From: Rhizobacter sp. Root404
GTDB lineage: Bacteria; Pseudomonadota; Gammaproteobacteria; Burkholderiales; Burkholderiaceae_C
Length of the DNA: 64,000 nucleotides
Direction of reading: 5' to 3'
Assembly: GCF_001425865.1 (NCBI RefSeq)
Contig: NZ_LMDS01000004.1
Coordinates: forward strand, 1,803,355-1,867,354
The translations under genes and the position numbers were made by a program. The notes below the pieces were generated by a model. That model was not told where the DNA came from. It saw only the letters and a list, made by a program, of their open reading frames with translations, and did no database searches. Positions 8,039-16,401 of the stretch are shown here, piece by piece (positions within the stretch are counted from its first letter, which is position 1; each line of letters starts with the position of its first letter).

Positions 8039-9067
8039 CTACTCCAGCTTGCCCGAGTACTTCTCGAGGATGGCCCAGGCGTCGGCGCCGTACTTGGCCT
8101 TCCAGTCCTTGTAGAAGCCGGCCTTCTTCAGCGTGCCGCGGAACGCGGCGGTGTCGACCGTGTTGAAGGTCAGGCCCTTGACCTTGAGTTCCACCTCGAC
8201 GCTGTTGTTCAGCCGGCGCACGTCGTTGCGCTCGGCGAGCGCCGCGGCGTTGATGTGCTTGGTGACGATCGCGCGCAAGTCCGCCGGCAGCTTCTCCCAC
8301 ATCTTGCCGTTGGCGAGGAACCAGAAGCCGTCCCACATGTGGTTGGTGAACGAGCAGAACTTCTGCACTTCATACAGCTTGGCGGTCTGGATGATCGCGA
8401 GCGGGTTCTCCTGGCCTTCGACGATCTTGGTCTGCAGGGCCGAGTACACCTCGCTGAAGTTGATGCTCGCGGGCGACGCGTCGAGCGCCTTGAACATCGA
8501 GGTCCACAGCGGGCTGACCGGCACGCGGATCTTGAAGCCCTTCAGGTCTTCCGGCTTGGTGATCGGCTTGCTCGAGCTGGTGATCTGGCGGAAGCCGTTG
8601 TCCCAGATCTTGTCGAACGCGACCAGGCCGGCCTTGCCGATCGCGCCGCGCACGTGGGCGCCGAGGTCGCCGTCCATCGCGGCCCAGACCTGCTCGTAGT
8701 CCTTGAACGCGAAGCCGATGCCGTTGATCGACGCCACCGGCACCAGCGTCGACAGGATCAGGCCCGACAGCGTGAAGAAGTCGATCGCGCCCGAGCGCAC
8801 CTGCGAGAGCATGTCGGTGTCCGAGCCCAGCTGGTTGTTCGGGAACACCTGGATGTCGACACGCCCGCCGGACTCCTTCAGGATCGCCTCGGCGGCTTCC
8901 TTCATGCGCACGTTCAGCGGGTGGATCGCCGGCAGGTTGCTCGCGAACTTCATCTTGAACTCCGCGCCTTGCGCGAACGCGGCGCTGCCGACCATCGAGG
9001 AGGCGAGCGTGCCCGCGGTGAGGGCCGAGGCCTGGGTCAGGAACTGGCGGCGAGCCGAGCGTGTCAT
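8039..9067 (-). CDS. dctP: TRAP transporter solute-binding protein (DctP family)
   Basis: The 342-aa protein starts with RRQFLTQASALTAGTLASS, a twin-arginine-like signal, then the mature DctP domain. That domain includes the FKIRVPVSPLWTSMFKALDA region, whose Arg normally grips the substrate carboxylate. It would capture an organic acid in the periplasm and feed the fused permease downstream. AGGAG precedes the ATG. A TACAAT -10-like element at 9118-9123 and a BoxR-like operator at 9153-9168 lie upstream. Confidence 0.9.
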   Translation of the reverse strand: MTRSARRQFLTQASALTAGTLASSMVGSAAFAQGAEFKMKFASNLPAIHPLNVRMKEAAEAILKESGGRVDIQVFPNNQLGSDTDMLSQVRSGAIDFFTLSGLILSTLVPVASINGIGFAFKDYEQVWAAMDGDLGAHVRGAIGKAGLVAFDKIWDNGFRQITSSSKPITKPEDLKGFKIRVPVSPLWTSMFKALDASPASINFSEVYSALQTKIVEGQENPLAIIQTAKLYEVQKFCSFTNHMWDGFWFLANGKMWEKLPADLRAIVTKHINAAALAERNDVRRLNNSVEVELKVKGLTFNTVDTAAFRGTLKKAGFYKDWKAKYGADAWAILEKYSGKLE

Positions 9068-9117
9068 GCGTATCTCCTGTTGTTGTCTTGTGGTTCAGCC
9101 TGGCGGCTGCGGGCGGG

Positions 9118-9123
9118 ATTGTA
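9118..9123 (-). promoter_or_regulatory. Candidate -10 element of the TRAP operon
   Basis: On the minus strand this reads TACAAT, five of six matches to the sigma-70 -10 box, about 50 bases upstream of the dctP start. No strong -35 box is visible at the ideal spacing, which would fit a promoter needing or blocked by a regulator. Confidence 0.4.
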
Positions 9124-9152
9124 GGCGGCGCGTTTTGCAGCCAGCACCCGCA

Positions 9153-9168
9153 ATGCAATATATTGCGC
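9153..9168. promoter_or_regulatory. BoxR-like operator upstream of the TRAP operon
   Basis: ATGCAATATATTGCGC holds the palindrome GCAATATATTGC and a TGCA-N6-TGCG arrangement. It closely resembles the site at 10147-10161 between boxR and bclA (ATGCAACATATTACA). From memory, TGCA-N6-TGCA-like repeats are the type of site bound by BoxR/BzdR regulators. It lies 85 bp before dctP and just past the 3' end of boxR. Confidence 0.55.
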
Positions 9169-9174
9169 CGCAGG

Positions 9175-10155
9175 CTAGCCGGCGAGCGCGGTCGTCAGTT
9201 GCTCGCGCAGCGCGGCGACCGCCTCGGCGGGGCTCATGTCGCTGCTGTCGAAGACCGTGTCGGCCTTCGAGTAGAACGCGGCGCGGCTCTCGAGGATGCG
9301 GCGCAGGTCGTTCATCGCCTCGGCATTGCCGACGTTGCCGGCCATCGGGCGCGTGTCGCCCTGCGCGAGGACGCGGCTCATGTGCTCCTCGGGCGTGGCG
9401 CGCACCCACACGGTGTAGCAGTTGGCGAGCAGCAGGTTGAAGGTGCCGGGGTCGGAGACGATGCCGCCCGGCGTGGCGATCACGGCGCGCGGATGCCGGG
9501 CGATGGCCTCCTCCATCGCCCGGCGCTCGTAGCGCCGGTAGGCGATCGGGCCATAGAGCGAGTGGATCTCCGGGAGCGTGCAACCGGCCAGCGCCTCGAT
9601 GCCGCGGTTCAGCTCGATGAACGGCACGCCCCAGCCCTCGGCCAGCGCCCGGCCCAGCGTGCTCTTCCCGGCACCGCGCAGGCCGATCAGCGCGATCCGT
9701 TCGCGCCGCGCGGACGGGCTCGGCGACTCGTCGAACAGCTCGGCGAGCGCCGCCCGGGCGCGCACCAGTTCGGCCTCGCTGCGGCCGCGCAGCAGCGCGC
9801 GGATCATCAGCCATTCGGGCGAACTGGCGGTCTCGTCGCCGACCAGCTCGGCCAGCGAACAGTTCAGCGCCTGCGCCATCTGCCGCAGGAACTGGACGGA
9901 GGCGTTGCCCACGCCCATCTCGACGTTCGCGAGATGCCGCTCCGAGACGTCGGCCGCCTTCGCGAGCCCCTTGCGCGTGAGGCCGCGGCGGGCCCGCAAC
10001 GCGCGGGTACGTTCACCGAGCGCGGCGAGGAACGGGTCGCGGTCGTCGGCGTCCGCGCGGTCGTGGGAATCGGAAAGGTCCAAGGCGGCGGTCTTCGGGT
10101 TTGCGTGGAGGTCAGGCGGAATGATCGGCGCTATAGTGCAATTGACATGCAACAT
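9175..10155 (-). CDS. boxR: BoxR-type regulator of aerobic benzoyl-CoA metabolism (HTH + shikimate-kinase-like domain)
   Basis: The protein combines an N-terminal Xre-type HTH (RKGLAKAADVSERHLANVE, ~residues 60-78) with a C-terminal shikimate-kinase-like fold carrying the P-loop GLRGAGKST. This is the unusual architecture of BoxR/BzdR, repressors relieved by benzoyl-CoA. The neighbour bclA makes benzoyl-CoA. The ATG at 10155 gives 326 aa, but the operator overlaps this start codon. A downstream TTG at 10083 would give 302 aa, closer to known BoxR lengths from memory, so the true start may lie there. Confidence 0.9.
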   Translation of the reverse strand: MLHVNCTIAPIIPPDLHANPKTAALDLSDSHDRADADDRDPFLAALGERTRALRARRGLTRKGLAKAADVSERHLANVEMGVGNASVQFLRQMAQALNCSLAELVGDETASSPEWLMIRALLRGRSEAELVRARAALAELFDESPSPSARRERIALIGLRGAGKSTLGRALAEGWGVPFIELNRGIEALAGCTLPEIHSLYGPIAYRRYERRAMEEAIARHPRAVIATPGGIVSDPGTFNLLLANCYTVWVRATPEEHMSRVLAQGDTRPMAGNVGNAEAMNDLRRILESRAAFYSKADTVFDSSDMSPAEAVAALREQLTTALAG

Positions 10156-10161
10156 ATTACA
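10147..10161. promoter_or_regulatory. BoxR-like operator between boxR and bclA
   Basis: ATGCAACATATTACA contains TGCA-N6-TACA and matches the 9153 site at 11 of 15 positions. It sits in the 17-bp gap and start-codon region of the divergent boxR/bclA pair, where a bound repressor would block both genes. A second TGCA at 10137-10140 extends the region. Confidence 0.55.
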
Positions 10162-10172
10162 TCGAGTCCGAC

Positions 10173-11765
10173 GTGACGCTGCACTCAGACAGCCCCGAGG
10201 CTACCTCGTCGGTCGCGCCGCCGCCAGACCGTTTCAACGCTGCCGCGCACTTGCTTGCGCTGAACGTGGCGCGCAGCGACAAGATCGCCTACATCGACGA
10301 CCAGCAGCGCGTGAGCTATGGCGCGCTGGCAGACCGGGTGCGCCGCTGCGCGGCCGGCTTGCGCGCCCTCGGGCTCAAGCGCGAAGAGCGCGTGCTGATG
10401 GTGATGCACGACAGCGTCGACTTTCCGATCGCGTTCCTGGGCGCGCTGTACGCCGGCATCGTCCCCGTGCCGGTCAACACGCTGCTGACCGCCGACGATT
10501 ACGGCTTCATGCTCGAGCACTGCGGCGCGCAGGCGCTGCTGGTGTCGCGACCGCTGTGGCCGACGCTGCAGGCGGCGCTGGCGGGCTCGTCGATCCCGGT
10601 GATCGTCTCCGGCGCGGGCGAAGCGCCCGCGGGCACGCACGCCTTCGCGCAGCTGCTGGAGACGCCGCCGCTGGCCGCGGCGGCCGACACCCGCGGCGAC
10701 GACATCGGCTTCTGGCTCTACTCCTCGGGTTCGACCGGGCGGCCGAAGGGCACGGTGCACACCCACGCCAACCTGTACTGGACCGCGGCACTGTACGGCA
10801 CGCCGGTGCTCGGGCTGCGCGAGTCCGACGTCGGCTTCTCGGCGGCCAAGCTGTTCTTCGCGTACGGGCTGGGCAACGCGCTGACCTTCCCGATGAGCGT
10901 GGGCGCGACGACGGTGCTGATGGCCGAGCGGCCCACGCCGGCGGCCGTCTTCAAGCGCTGGGTCGACCACGGCGTCACGGTGTTCTTCGGCGCGCCCACG
11001 GGCTACGCGGGCATGCTGGCCGCGCCGGACCTCCCGGCAAAGGCGCAGGTGCGCTTGCGCCTGTGCTCGTCGGCCGGCGAGGCGCTGCCGCGCGAGATCG
11101 GCGAGCGCTTCACCGCGCACTTCGGCTGCGAGATCGTCGACGGACTCGGCTCGACCGAGATGCTGCACATCTTCCTGTCGAATCGCCCGGGCCAGGTGCA
11201 GTACGGCAGCACCGGTCAGGTGGTGCCGGGCTACAAGCTGAAGCTGGTCGACGAGGGCGGCCAGGAGGCCCAGCCCGGCGAGATCGGCGACCTATACGTG
11301 GCCGGCCCGAGTTCGGCGCTGATGTACTGGGCGCAGCGCGACAAGTCGCGCGCGACCTTCCAGGGCGAGTGGACCAAGACCGGCGACAAGTACTCGATCG
11401 ACGCACGCGGCTGCTACGTGTATGCCGGCCGCAGCGACGACATGCTGAAGGTGAGCGGCGTCTACGTGTCGCCGTTCGAGGTCGAGGCCACGCTGATGCA
11501 GCACCCGGCGGTCCTCGAGTGCGCGGTGATCGGCTTCGAGGATTCCGACGGGCTGACCAAGACCAAGGCCTGCGTCGTGCGCAAGCCGGGCGCCACCGAG
11601 GTCGACGAGGCGACGTTGAAGGCCTTCGTCAAGGACCGGCTGGCCGCGTACAAGTACCCGCGCGTGATCGAGTTCATCGACGAGTTGCCCAAGACCGCCA
11701 CCGGCAAGATCCAGCGCTTCCGCTTGCGGGACGTGGCCAACGCCAGCGCGCGCGCACCGAAGTGA
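10173..11765 (+). CDS. bclA: Benzoate-CoA ligase
   Basis: The 530-aa adenylate-forming enzyme activates benzoate to benzoyl-CoA with ATP and CoA, the entry step of the box and anaerobic benzoate routes. The AMP-binding P-loop YSSGSTGRPKGTVHTH lies at ~183-198, then GLGSTEMLHIFLSN typical of benzoate ligases, GEWTKTGDKY and the C-terminal PKTATGKIQR with the catalytic Lys. Length matches BclA/BadA. The GTG at 10173 has no clear ribosome-binding site, being 11 bp from the operator. The next gene overlaps by GTGA. Confidence 0.92.
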   Translation: MTLHSDSPEATSSVAPPPDRFNAAAHLLALNVARSDKIAYIDDQQRVSYGALADRVRRCAAGLRALGLKREERVLMVMHDSVDFPIAFLGALYAGIVPVPVNTLLTADDYGFMLEHCGAQALLVSRPLWPTLQAALAGSSIPVIVSGAGEAPAGTHAFAQLLETPPLAAAADTRGDDIGFWLYSSGSTGRPKGTVHTHANLYWTAALYGTPVLGLRESDVGFSAAKLFFAYGLGNALTFPMSVGATTVLMAERPTPAAVFKRWVDHGVTVFFGAPTGYAGMLAAPDLPAKAQVRLRLCSSAGEALPREIGERFTAHFGCEIVDGLGSTEMLHIFLSNRPGQVQYGSTGQVVPGYKLKLVDEGGQEAQPGEIGDLYVAGPSSALMYWAQRDKSRATFQGEWTKTGDKYSIDARGCYVYAGRSDDMLKVSGVYVSPFEVEATLMQHPAVLECAVIGFEDSDGLTKTKACVVRKPGATEVDEATLKAFVKDRLAAYKYPRVIEFIDELPKTATGKIQRFRLRDVANASARAPK

Positions 11766-12556
11766 GCGCCGAGGCGATCCGCTTCGCGCAGTTCGACTGG
11801 CGCGGCCAGCCGCTTCGGCTCGAATACCAGTGGGTTGGTGACGCGGCGTCGGCGCAGCCGCCGGTCGTCTTCCTGCACGAGGGCCTGGGGTCGGTGGCGA
11901 TGTGGAAGGATTTCCCCGAGCGCATGTGCACCGAGCACAGCCTGCGCGGCCTGGTGTTCTCGCGCTACGGCTACGGCGGGTCGACGCCCAGGCCGCCCGA
12001 CGAACGCTGGACGCCCGCGTTCATGCACGCCCAGGCGCACGAAGTGCTGCCGCTGCTGTTCGCGCAGTTGCAGATCACCCGCCCCTGGCTGTTCGGCCAC
12101 AGCGACGGCGGCTCGATCGCGCTGCTGCACGCCGCGAAGTTCGACGTCGCCGGCATCGTCGTCGTGGCGCCGCACATCCTGGTCGAGGACGTGTCGATCG
12201 CGAGCATCGAGCAGGCGCGCACCGCCTACGAGACCACCGACCTGCGCGCGCGCCTGGCGCGCTACCACGCCGATCCCGACTCCGCGTTCCGCGGCTGGAA
12301 CGACATCTGGCTGGCTCCGGCGTTCCGCGACTGGGACATCCGCGCCGAGCTCGACACGATCACCTGCCCCGTGCTGGCGGTACAAGGCGAGGACGACGAG
12401 TACGGCACACTCGCGCAGATCCGCGGCATCCAAGCCCGACTGCCGAAAACCCGCTTGCTCGTGATCCCGAAATGCGGACACTCGCCGCACCGGGATCAAC
12501 CGGCGCTGCTGGCCTCGCAAGCCGCGCGATTCATCCACGAACATCCAACCCCCTGA
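11762..12556 (+). CDS. Alpha/beta hydrolase of the benzoate cluster
   Basis: The 264-aa hydrolase shows the nucleophile elbow GHSDGG (Ser ~114), an oxyanion-hole segment LHEGLGS, an acid region QGEDDEYG and a C-terminal CGHSPHRDQ with the catalytic His. Its GTG start overlaps the bclA stop, so the two are translationally coupled. In this setting it may hydrolyse an aromatic ester or act as a salvage thioesterase on aryl-CoA (inference). The family alone does not fix the substrate. Confidence 0.88.
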   Translation: MSAEAIRFAQFDWRGQPLRLEYQWVGDAASAQPPVVFLHEGLGSVAMWKDFPERMCTEHSLRGLVFSRYGYGGSTPRPPDERWTPAFMHAQAHEVLPLLFAQLQITRPWLFGHSDGGSIALLHAAKFDVAGIVVVAPHILVEDVSIASIEQARTAYETTDLRARLARYHADPDSAFRGWNDIWLAPAFRDWDIRAELDTITCPVLAVQGEDDEYGTLAQIRGIQARLPKTRLLVIPKCGHSPHRDQPALLASQAARFIHEHPTP

Positions 12557-12570
12557 GCTCGGAGAACCCC

Positions 12571-13737
12571 ATGCACGTCACCGCCAAAGCCCTCCTCGCG
12601 TCCACCGCCCTGGGCCTGGTCTCCCTCGCCGCGCACGCCCAGGCGACCGGGCCGATCAAGGTCGGCTTCATGCTGCCGTACACCGGCACCTACGCCAGCC
12701 TGGGCAACATGATCGAGAGCGGCTTCAAGCTCTACGTGCAGGAGCAGGGCGGCAAGCTCGGCGGGCGCGAGATCCAGTACTTCAAGGTCGACGACGAATC
12801 CGAGCCGTCCAAGGGCACCGACAACGTCAACAAGCTGATCAAGCGCGACAACGTCGACGTGCTGGTGGGCACCGTGCACTCGGGCGTCGCGCTGGCGATG
12901 GCCAAGGCCGCGAAGGACAACAACACGCTGCTGATCATCCCGAACGCCGGCGCCGACGCGATCACCGGCCCGATGTGCGCGGCCAACATCGTGCGCAGCT
13001 CGTTCTCGAACTGGCAGCCGGCCTACGCGATGGGCAAGGTCGCGGCCGACAAGGGCGCCAAGCGCGCGATGACGATCACCTGGAACTACGCAGCGGGCGC
13101 CGAGTCGGTCAAGGGCTTCACCGAGGCCTTCGAGAAGGGCGGCGGCAAGGTCGTCAAGGACATGAACCTGCCCTTCCCCGGCGTCGAATTCCAGGCCCTG
13201 CTGACCGAGATCGCGGCGCAGAAGCCGGACGTGGTCTACGCCTTCTTCGCCGGCGGCGGCGCCGTCAAGTTCGTCAAGGACTACGCGGCCGCGGGCCTGA
13301 ACAAGACCATCCCGCTGTACGGCCCCGGCTTCCTGACCGACGGCACGCTCGAGGCACAAGGCGCGGCCGCGCAGGGCATGCTGACCACGCTGCACTACGC
13401 CGACAACCTCGACACGCCGCGCAACAATGCGTTCCGCAAGGCCTTCGCGCTGACCTACAAGGCCAATGCCGACGTCTACGCGGTGCAGGGCTACGACGCC
13501 GCGCAGATCCTCGCGGCCGGCCTGAACGCCGTGAAAGGCGACCTCGGCAAGCGCGACGCGCTGACCGCCGCGATGCACAAGGTCACCGTCGACAGCCCGC
13601 GCGGCAAGTTCACGATCTCGCCGGCCGGCAACCCGGTCCAGGACATCTACCTGCGCGAGGTCAAGGGCAACAACAACGAGTACCGGTCGATCGCGGTCAA
13701 GGCGCTGGCCGATCCGGCACGCGGTTGTAAGCTCTAA
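12571..13737 (+). CDS. ABC transporter solute-binding protein, branched-chain amino acid/aromatic acid type
   Basis: The 388-aa protein has a Sec signal peptide (STALGLVSLAAHAQA) and a two-lobed Leu/Ile/Val-type periplasmic binding domain (KVGFMLPYTGTYASLGNMIE). It begins 14 bp after the hydrolase and is followed by matching permeases and ATPases. Together with bclA and boxR this points to import of benzoate or a related aromatic acid rather than amino acids. A strong hairpin with a short T-run separates it from the permease genes. Confidence 0.9.
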   Translation: MHVTAKALLASTALGLVSLAAHAQATGPIKVGFMLPYTGTYASLGNMIESGFKLYVQEQGGKLGGREIQYFKVDDESEPSKGTDNVNKLIKRDNVDVLVGTVHSGVALAMAKAAKDNNTLLIIPNAGADAITGPMCAANIVRSSFSNWQPAYAMGKVAADKGAKRAMTITWNYAAGAESVKGFTEAFEKGGGKVVKDMNLPFPGVEFQALLTEIAAQKPDVVYAFFAGGGAVKFVKDYAAAGLNKTIPLYGPGFLTDGTLEAQGAAAQGMLTTLHYADNLDTPRNNAFRKAFALTYKANADVYAVQGYDAAQILAAGLNAVKGDLGKRDALTAAMHKVTVDSPRGKFTISPAGNPVQDIYLREVKGNNNEYRSIAVKALADPARGCKL

Positions 13738-13758
13738 GCGTAGTCTCACTTCATCCAC

Positions 13759-13781
13759 GGGCGGCCGCGGGCCGCCCTTTT
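13759..13781 (+). terminator. Hairpin with T-run between binding protein and permeases
   Basis: GGGCGGCC and GGCCGCCC form an 8-bp stem with a 3-nt loop, followed by TTTT. It lies within the operon, so it probably acts as a partial terminator or 3'-end stabiliser. That would give more binding protein than permease, a common arrangement in ABC operons. Confidence 0.6.
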
Positions 13782-13793
13782 CATGGCTTCCCC

Positions 13794-14666
13794 GTGGACC
13801 TCGCCACCTTCCTCGTCCAGTGCCTGAATGCCGTGCAGTACGGCCTGCTGCTGTTCCTCGTCGCCAGCGGCCTGACGCTGATCTTCGGGATCATGGGCGT
13901 GATCAACCTCGCGCACGGCAGCTTCTACATGATCGGCGCGTATGTCGCGTTCGTGCTGGCGCCCTACTTCGGCGACTGGTTCATCACCAAGCTGCTGGTC
14001 GGCGTGGTGCTCGCGGCCGTGTTCGGCTACCTGCTCGAGTGGGCGTTCTTCAGCTTCCTGTACCAGCGCGACCACCTGCAGCAGGTGCTGATGACCTACG
14101 CGCTGATCCTGGTGTTCGAGGAAGCGCGCAGCCTGCTCGTCGGCAACGACGTGCATGGCGTGCAGGCGCCGGCGTGGCTGGCGGGCGGCTTCGAGCTCGG
14201 AGGGCTGATGTCGTACCCGTGGTATCGCGTGTTCGCGTCGGTCGCCTGCATCGTCGTCGCGCTCGGCCTGTACGCCGTCGTCAACCGCACGCGCCTGGGC
14301 ATGATGATCCGTGCCGGCGCGAGCAACCGCGACATGGCGCGCGGCCTGGGGCTCGACATCAAGCTGCTGTATCGCATCGTGTTCGCCGGCGGCGTCGCGC
14401 TCGCCGCGCTGGCCGGGATGATCGCTGCGCCACTGTCGTCGGTCTACCCGGGCATGGGCGGCAGCGTGCTGATCATCTGCTTCGTCGTCGTCGTGATCGG
14501 CGGCATCGGCTCGATCACCGGGGCGTTGATCGCCTCCTTGCTGGTCGGTTTCGTCGACACGTTCGGCAAGGTGTTCTTCGCCGAGTACAGCGGCGTGGGC
14601 GTGTATTTGCTGATGGCGGTGATCCTGGTGTGGCGGCCGGAAGGCCTGATGAAGCGGGCCTACTGA
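13794..14666 (+). CDS. livH: Branched-chain-type ABC transporter permease LivH
   Basis: The 290-aa polytopic membrane protein has the LivH signature LIFGIMGVINLAHGSFYMIG near the N-terminus and GGIGSITGALIASLLVGF near the C-terminus. It forms half of the membrane channel with LivM. The start is a GTG without a strong ribosome-binding site. It abuts livM, whose ATG follows the stop directly. Confidence 0.92.
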   Translation: MDLATFLVQCLNAVQYGLLLFLVASGLTLIFGIMGVINLAHGSFYMIGAYVAFVLAPYFGDWFITKLLVGVVLAAVFGYLLEWAFFSFLYQRDHLQQVLMTYALILVFEEARSLLVGNDVHGVQAPAWLAGGFELGGLMSYPWYRVFASVACIVVALGLYAVVNRTRLGMMIRAGASNRDMARGLGLDIKLLYRIVFAGGVALAALAGMIAAPLSSVYPGMGGSVLIICFVVVVIGGIGSITGALIASLLVGFVDTFGKVFFAEYSGVGVYLLMAVILVWRPEGLMKRAY

Positions 14667-15614
14667 ATGAAGGCGGCCTCGTTCGTTCCCATCGTCGCCG
14701 GCGTCGCGTTGCTGGCGCTGCAGCCGTTTCTCTCGCCGTACCTGCAAGACCTGGTCGTCAAGATCGCGATCTACGCGGTGTTCGCGCTGAGCCTGGAGCT
14801 GCTGGTCGGCGTCACCGGACTGGTGAGCCTGGGCCACGCGGCGTTCCTGGGCATCGGTGCGTACGTGACGGTGCTGGCGTCGGGCGATGCGGGCGGGTCG
14901 GTCGCGACGGTGTTGCCGCTCGCAATCGGCGCGGCGGCCGCTTACGCCCTGTTCGTCGGCGCGCTGAGCCTGCGGACCAAGGGCGTGTACTTCATCATGG
15001 TCACGCTCGCGTTCGCGCAGATGGCGTATTTCGTGTTCCACGACACCAAGCTCGCCGGGGGCAGCGACGGGATGTTCCTGTACGTCAAGCCGGCGCTCGG
15101 CGCGCTGAACCTCGACGACAAGCGGACGATGTACTACGCGGTGATGGGCGCGCTGATCGGCACCTACGCGCTGCTCGCGCTGCTGATGCGCTCGCGCTTC
15201 GGCCATGCGCTGGCGGGCATCCGCGTCAACGAGCAGCGCATGCGCGCGACCGGCTACGCGACCTATTGGTACAAGCTGGCCGCGTTCGTGATCGCCGGCG
15301 CGCTGGCCGGGCTCGCCGGCTTCCTGCTCGCCGTGAAGGACGGCACGGTGAACCCCGAACTGCTCAGCTGGCACGAGTCGGGTGCGGTGCTGCTGATGCT
15401 GATCCTCGGCGGCATCGGCCACCTGCGCGGCGCGGTGATCGGCGCGATCGCGTTCACGCTGCTGAAGGAACTGTTCCAGCTCGAGTCGCTGCTCGGCCCG
15501 ATCGCGAGCCACTGGCAGATGACGCTGGGCCTGACGATCATCGCGTTCGTCGCGCTGCTGCCGAAGGGCCTGATCGGTCTGCGCCAGCGCCTGACCGGAG
15601 CGGCGCATGGCTGA
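14667..15614 (+). CDS. livM: Branched-chain-type ABC transporter permease LivM
   Basis: The 315-aa membrane protein matches LivM, with ELLVGVTGLVSLGHAAFLGI and GGIGHLRGAVIGAIAF motifs. The ATG follows the livH stop with no gap. The stop overlaps the livG start by 8 bp. It pairs with LivH in the importer of the bclA operon. Confidence 0.92.
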   Translation: MKAASFVPIVAGVALLALQPFLSPYLQDLVVKIAIYAVFALSLELLVGVTGLVSLGHAAFLGIGAYVTVLASGDAGGSVATVLPLAIGAAAAYALFVGALSLRTKGVYFIMVTLAFAQMAYFVFHDTKLAGGSDGMFLYVKPALGALNLDDKRTMYYAVMGALIGTYALLALLMRSRFGHALAGIRVNEQRMRATGYATYWYKLAAFVIAGALAGLAGFLLAVKDGTVNPELLSWHESGAVLLMLILGGIGHLRGAVIGAIAFTLLKELFQLESLLGPIASHWQMTLGLTIIAFVALLPKGLIGLRQRLTGAAHG

Positions 15615-16383
15615 AGCGCTGCTCCGCGAGGGCCATCCACGCGCACTGCTGCGCGCGGTGGACTTGACGCGCCGCTTTGGCGGCCTCACTGCGGTCAGCC
15701 GGGTCTCGCTCGACCTGCACGCCGGTGAGGTGCATGCGGTGATCGGCACCAACGGCGCCGGCAAGTCGACGCTGATCAACATGCTCTCGGGCGAACTGCC
15801 GGCCAGCAGCGGCACGATCGAACTCGACGGCCGGGACATCGGCGGCTGGGCGCAGCCCAGGCGCGCGCTGGCCGGCGTCGGCCGCAGCTACCAGCGCACC
15901 ACGATCTTCCCGAGCTTCACGGTGCTGGAGAACTGCCGCCTCAGCGCGCAGGCCGCGCAACCGAAGCCGTGGGCGGTGTGGGAGTCGGCGCAACGTTGCG
16001 CCCACAGCACGCAGGCCGCGCGTGCCGCGCTCGAGGCGGCCGGCCTCACCGAACATGCGCAGCGCCCGGCCGGCCTGCTCAGCCACGGCGGCCAGCGTCA
16101 GCTGGAGATCGCGATGTGCCTGGCCACGCGGCCGCGCGTGCTGCTGCTCGACGAGCCGCTCGCCGGCATGGGCGCCGAGGAAACCGAGCGCATGCTCGCG
16201 CTGCTCGGCGAGCTCAAGCACGGCCACGCGATCCTGCTGGTCGAGCACGACATGGACGCGGTGTTCCGGATCGCCGACCGCATCACCGTGATGGTCAACG
16301 GCACGGTCATCGCGAGCGATGCGCCGGCCGCGATCCGCACGCATCCCGAGGTCATTGCCGCCTACCTCGGCGATGCGCACTGA
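15607..16383 (+). CDS. livG: ABC transporter ATP-binding protein LivG
   Basis: The 258-aa ATPase has Walker A GTNGAGKST, a signature segment LLSHGGQRQLEIAM and Walker B VLLLDEPLAGM, followed by the LivG-type C-terminal tail. It energises the importer together with LivF. Overlap with livM indicates coupled translation. The signature loop reads SHGGQ where many members have SYGEQ. Confidence 0.92.
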   Translation: MAEALLREGHPRALLRAVDLTRRFGGLTAVSRVSLDLHAGEVHAVIGTNGAGKSTLINMLSGELPASSGTIELDGRDIGGWAQPRRALAGVGRSYQRTTIFPSFTVLENCRLSAQAAQPKPWAVWESAQRCAHSTQAARAALEAAGLTEHAQRPAGLLSHGGQRQLEIAMCLATRPRVLLLDEPLAGMGAEETERMLALLGELKHGHAILLVEHDMDAVFRIADRITVMVNGTVIASDAPAAIRTHPEVIAAYLGDAH

Positions 16384-16401
16384 AGTAGCGACGACGACGC
16401 G

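Noticed and set aside
6089..9124. 1011-codon plus-strand open frame opposite the TRAP operon
   Set aside because: Highly charged repetitive translation (RRQ/HRDE-rich) is antisense to two unmistakable TRAP genes.
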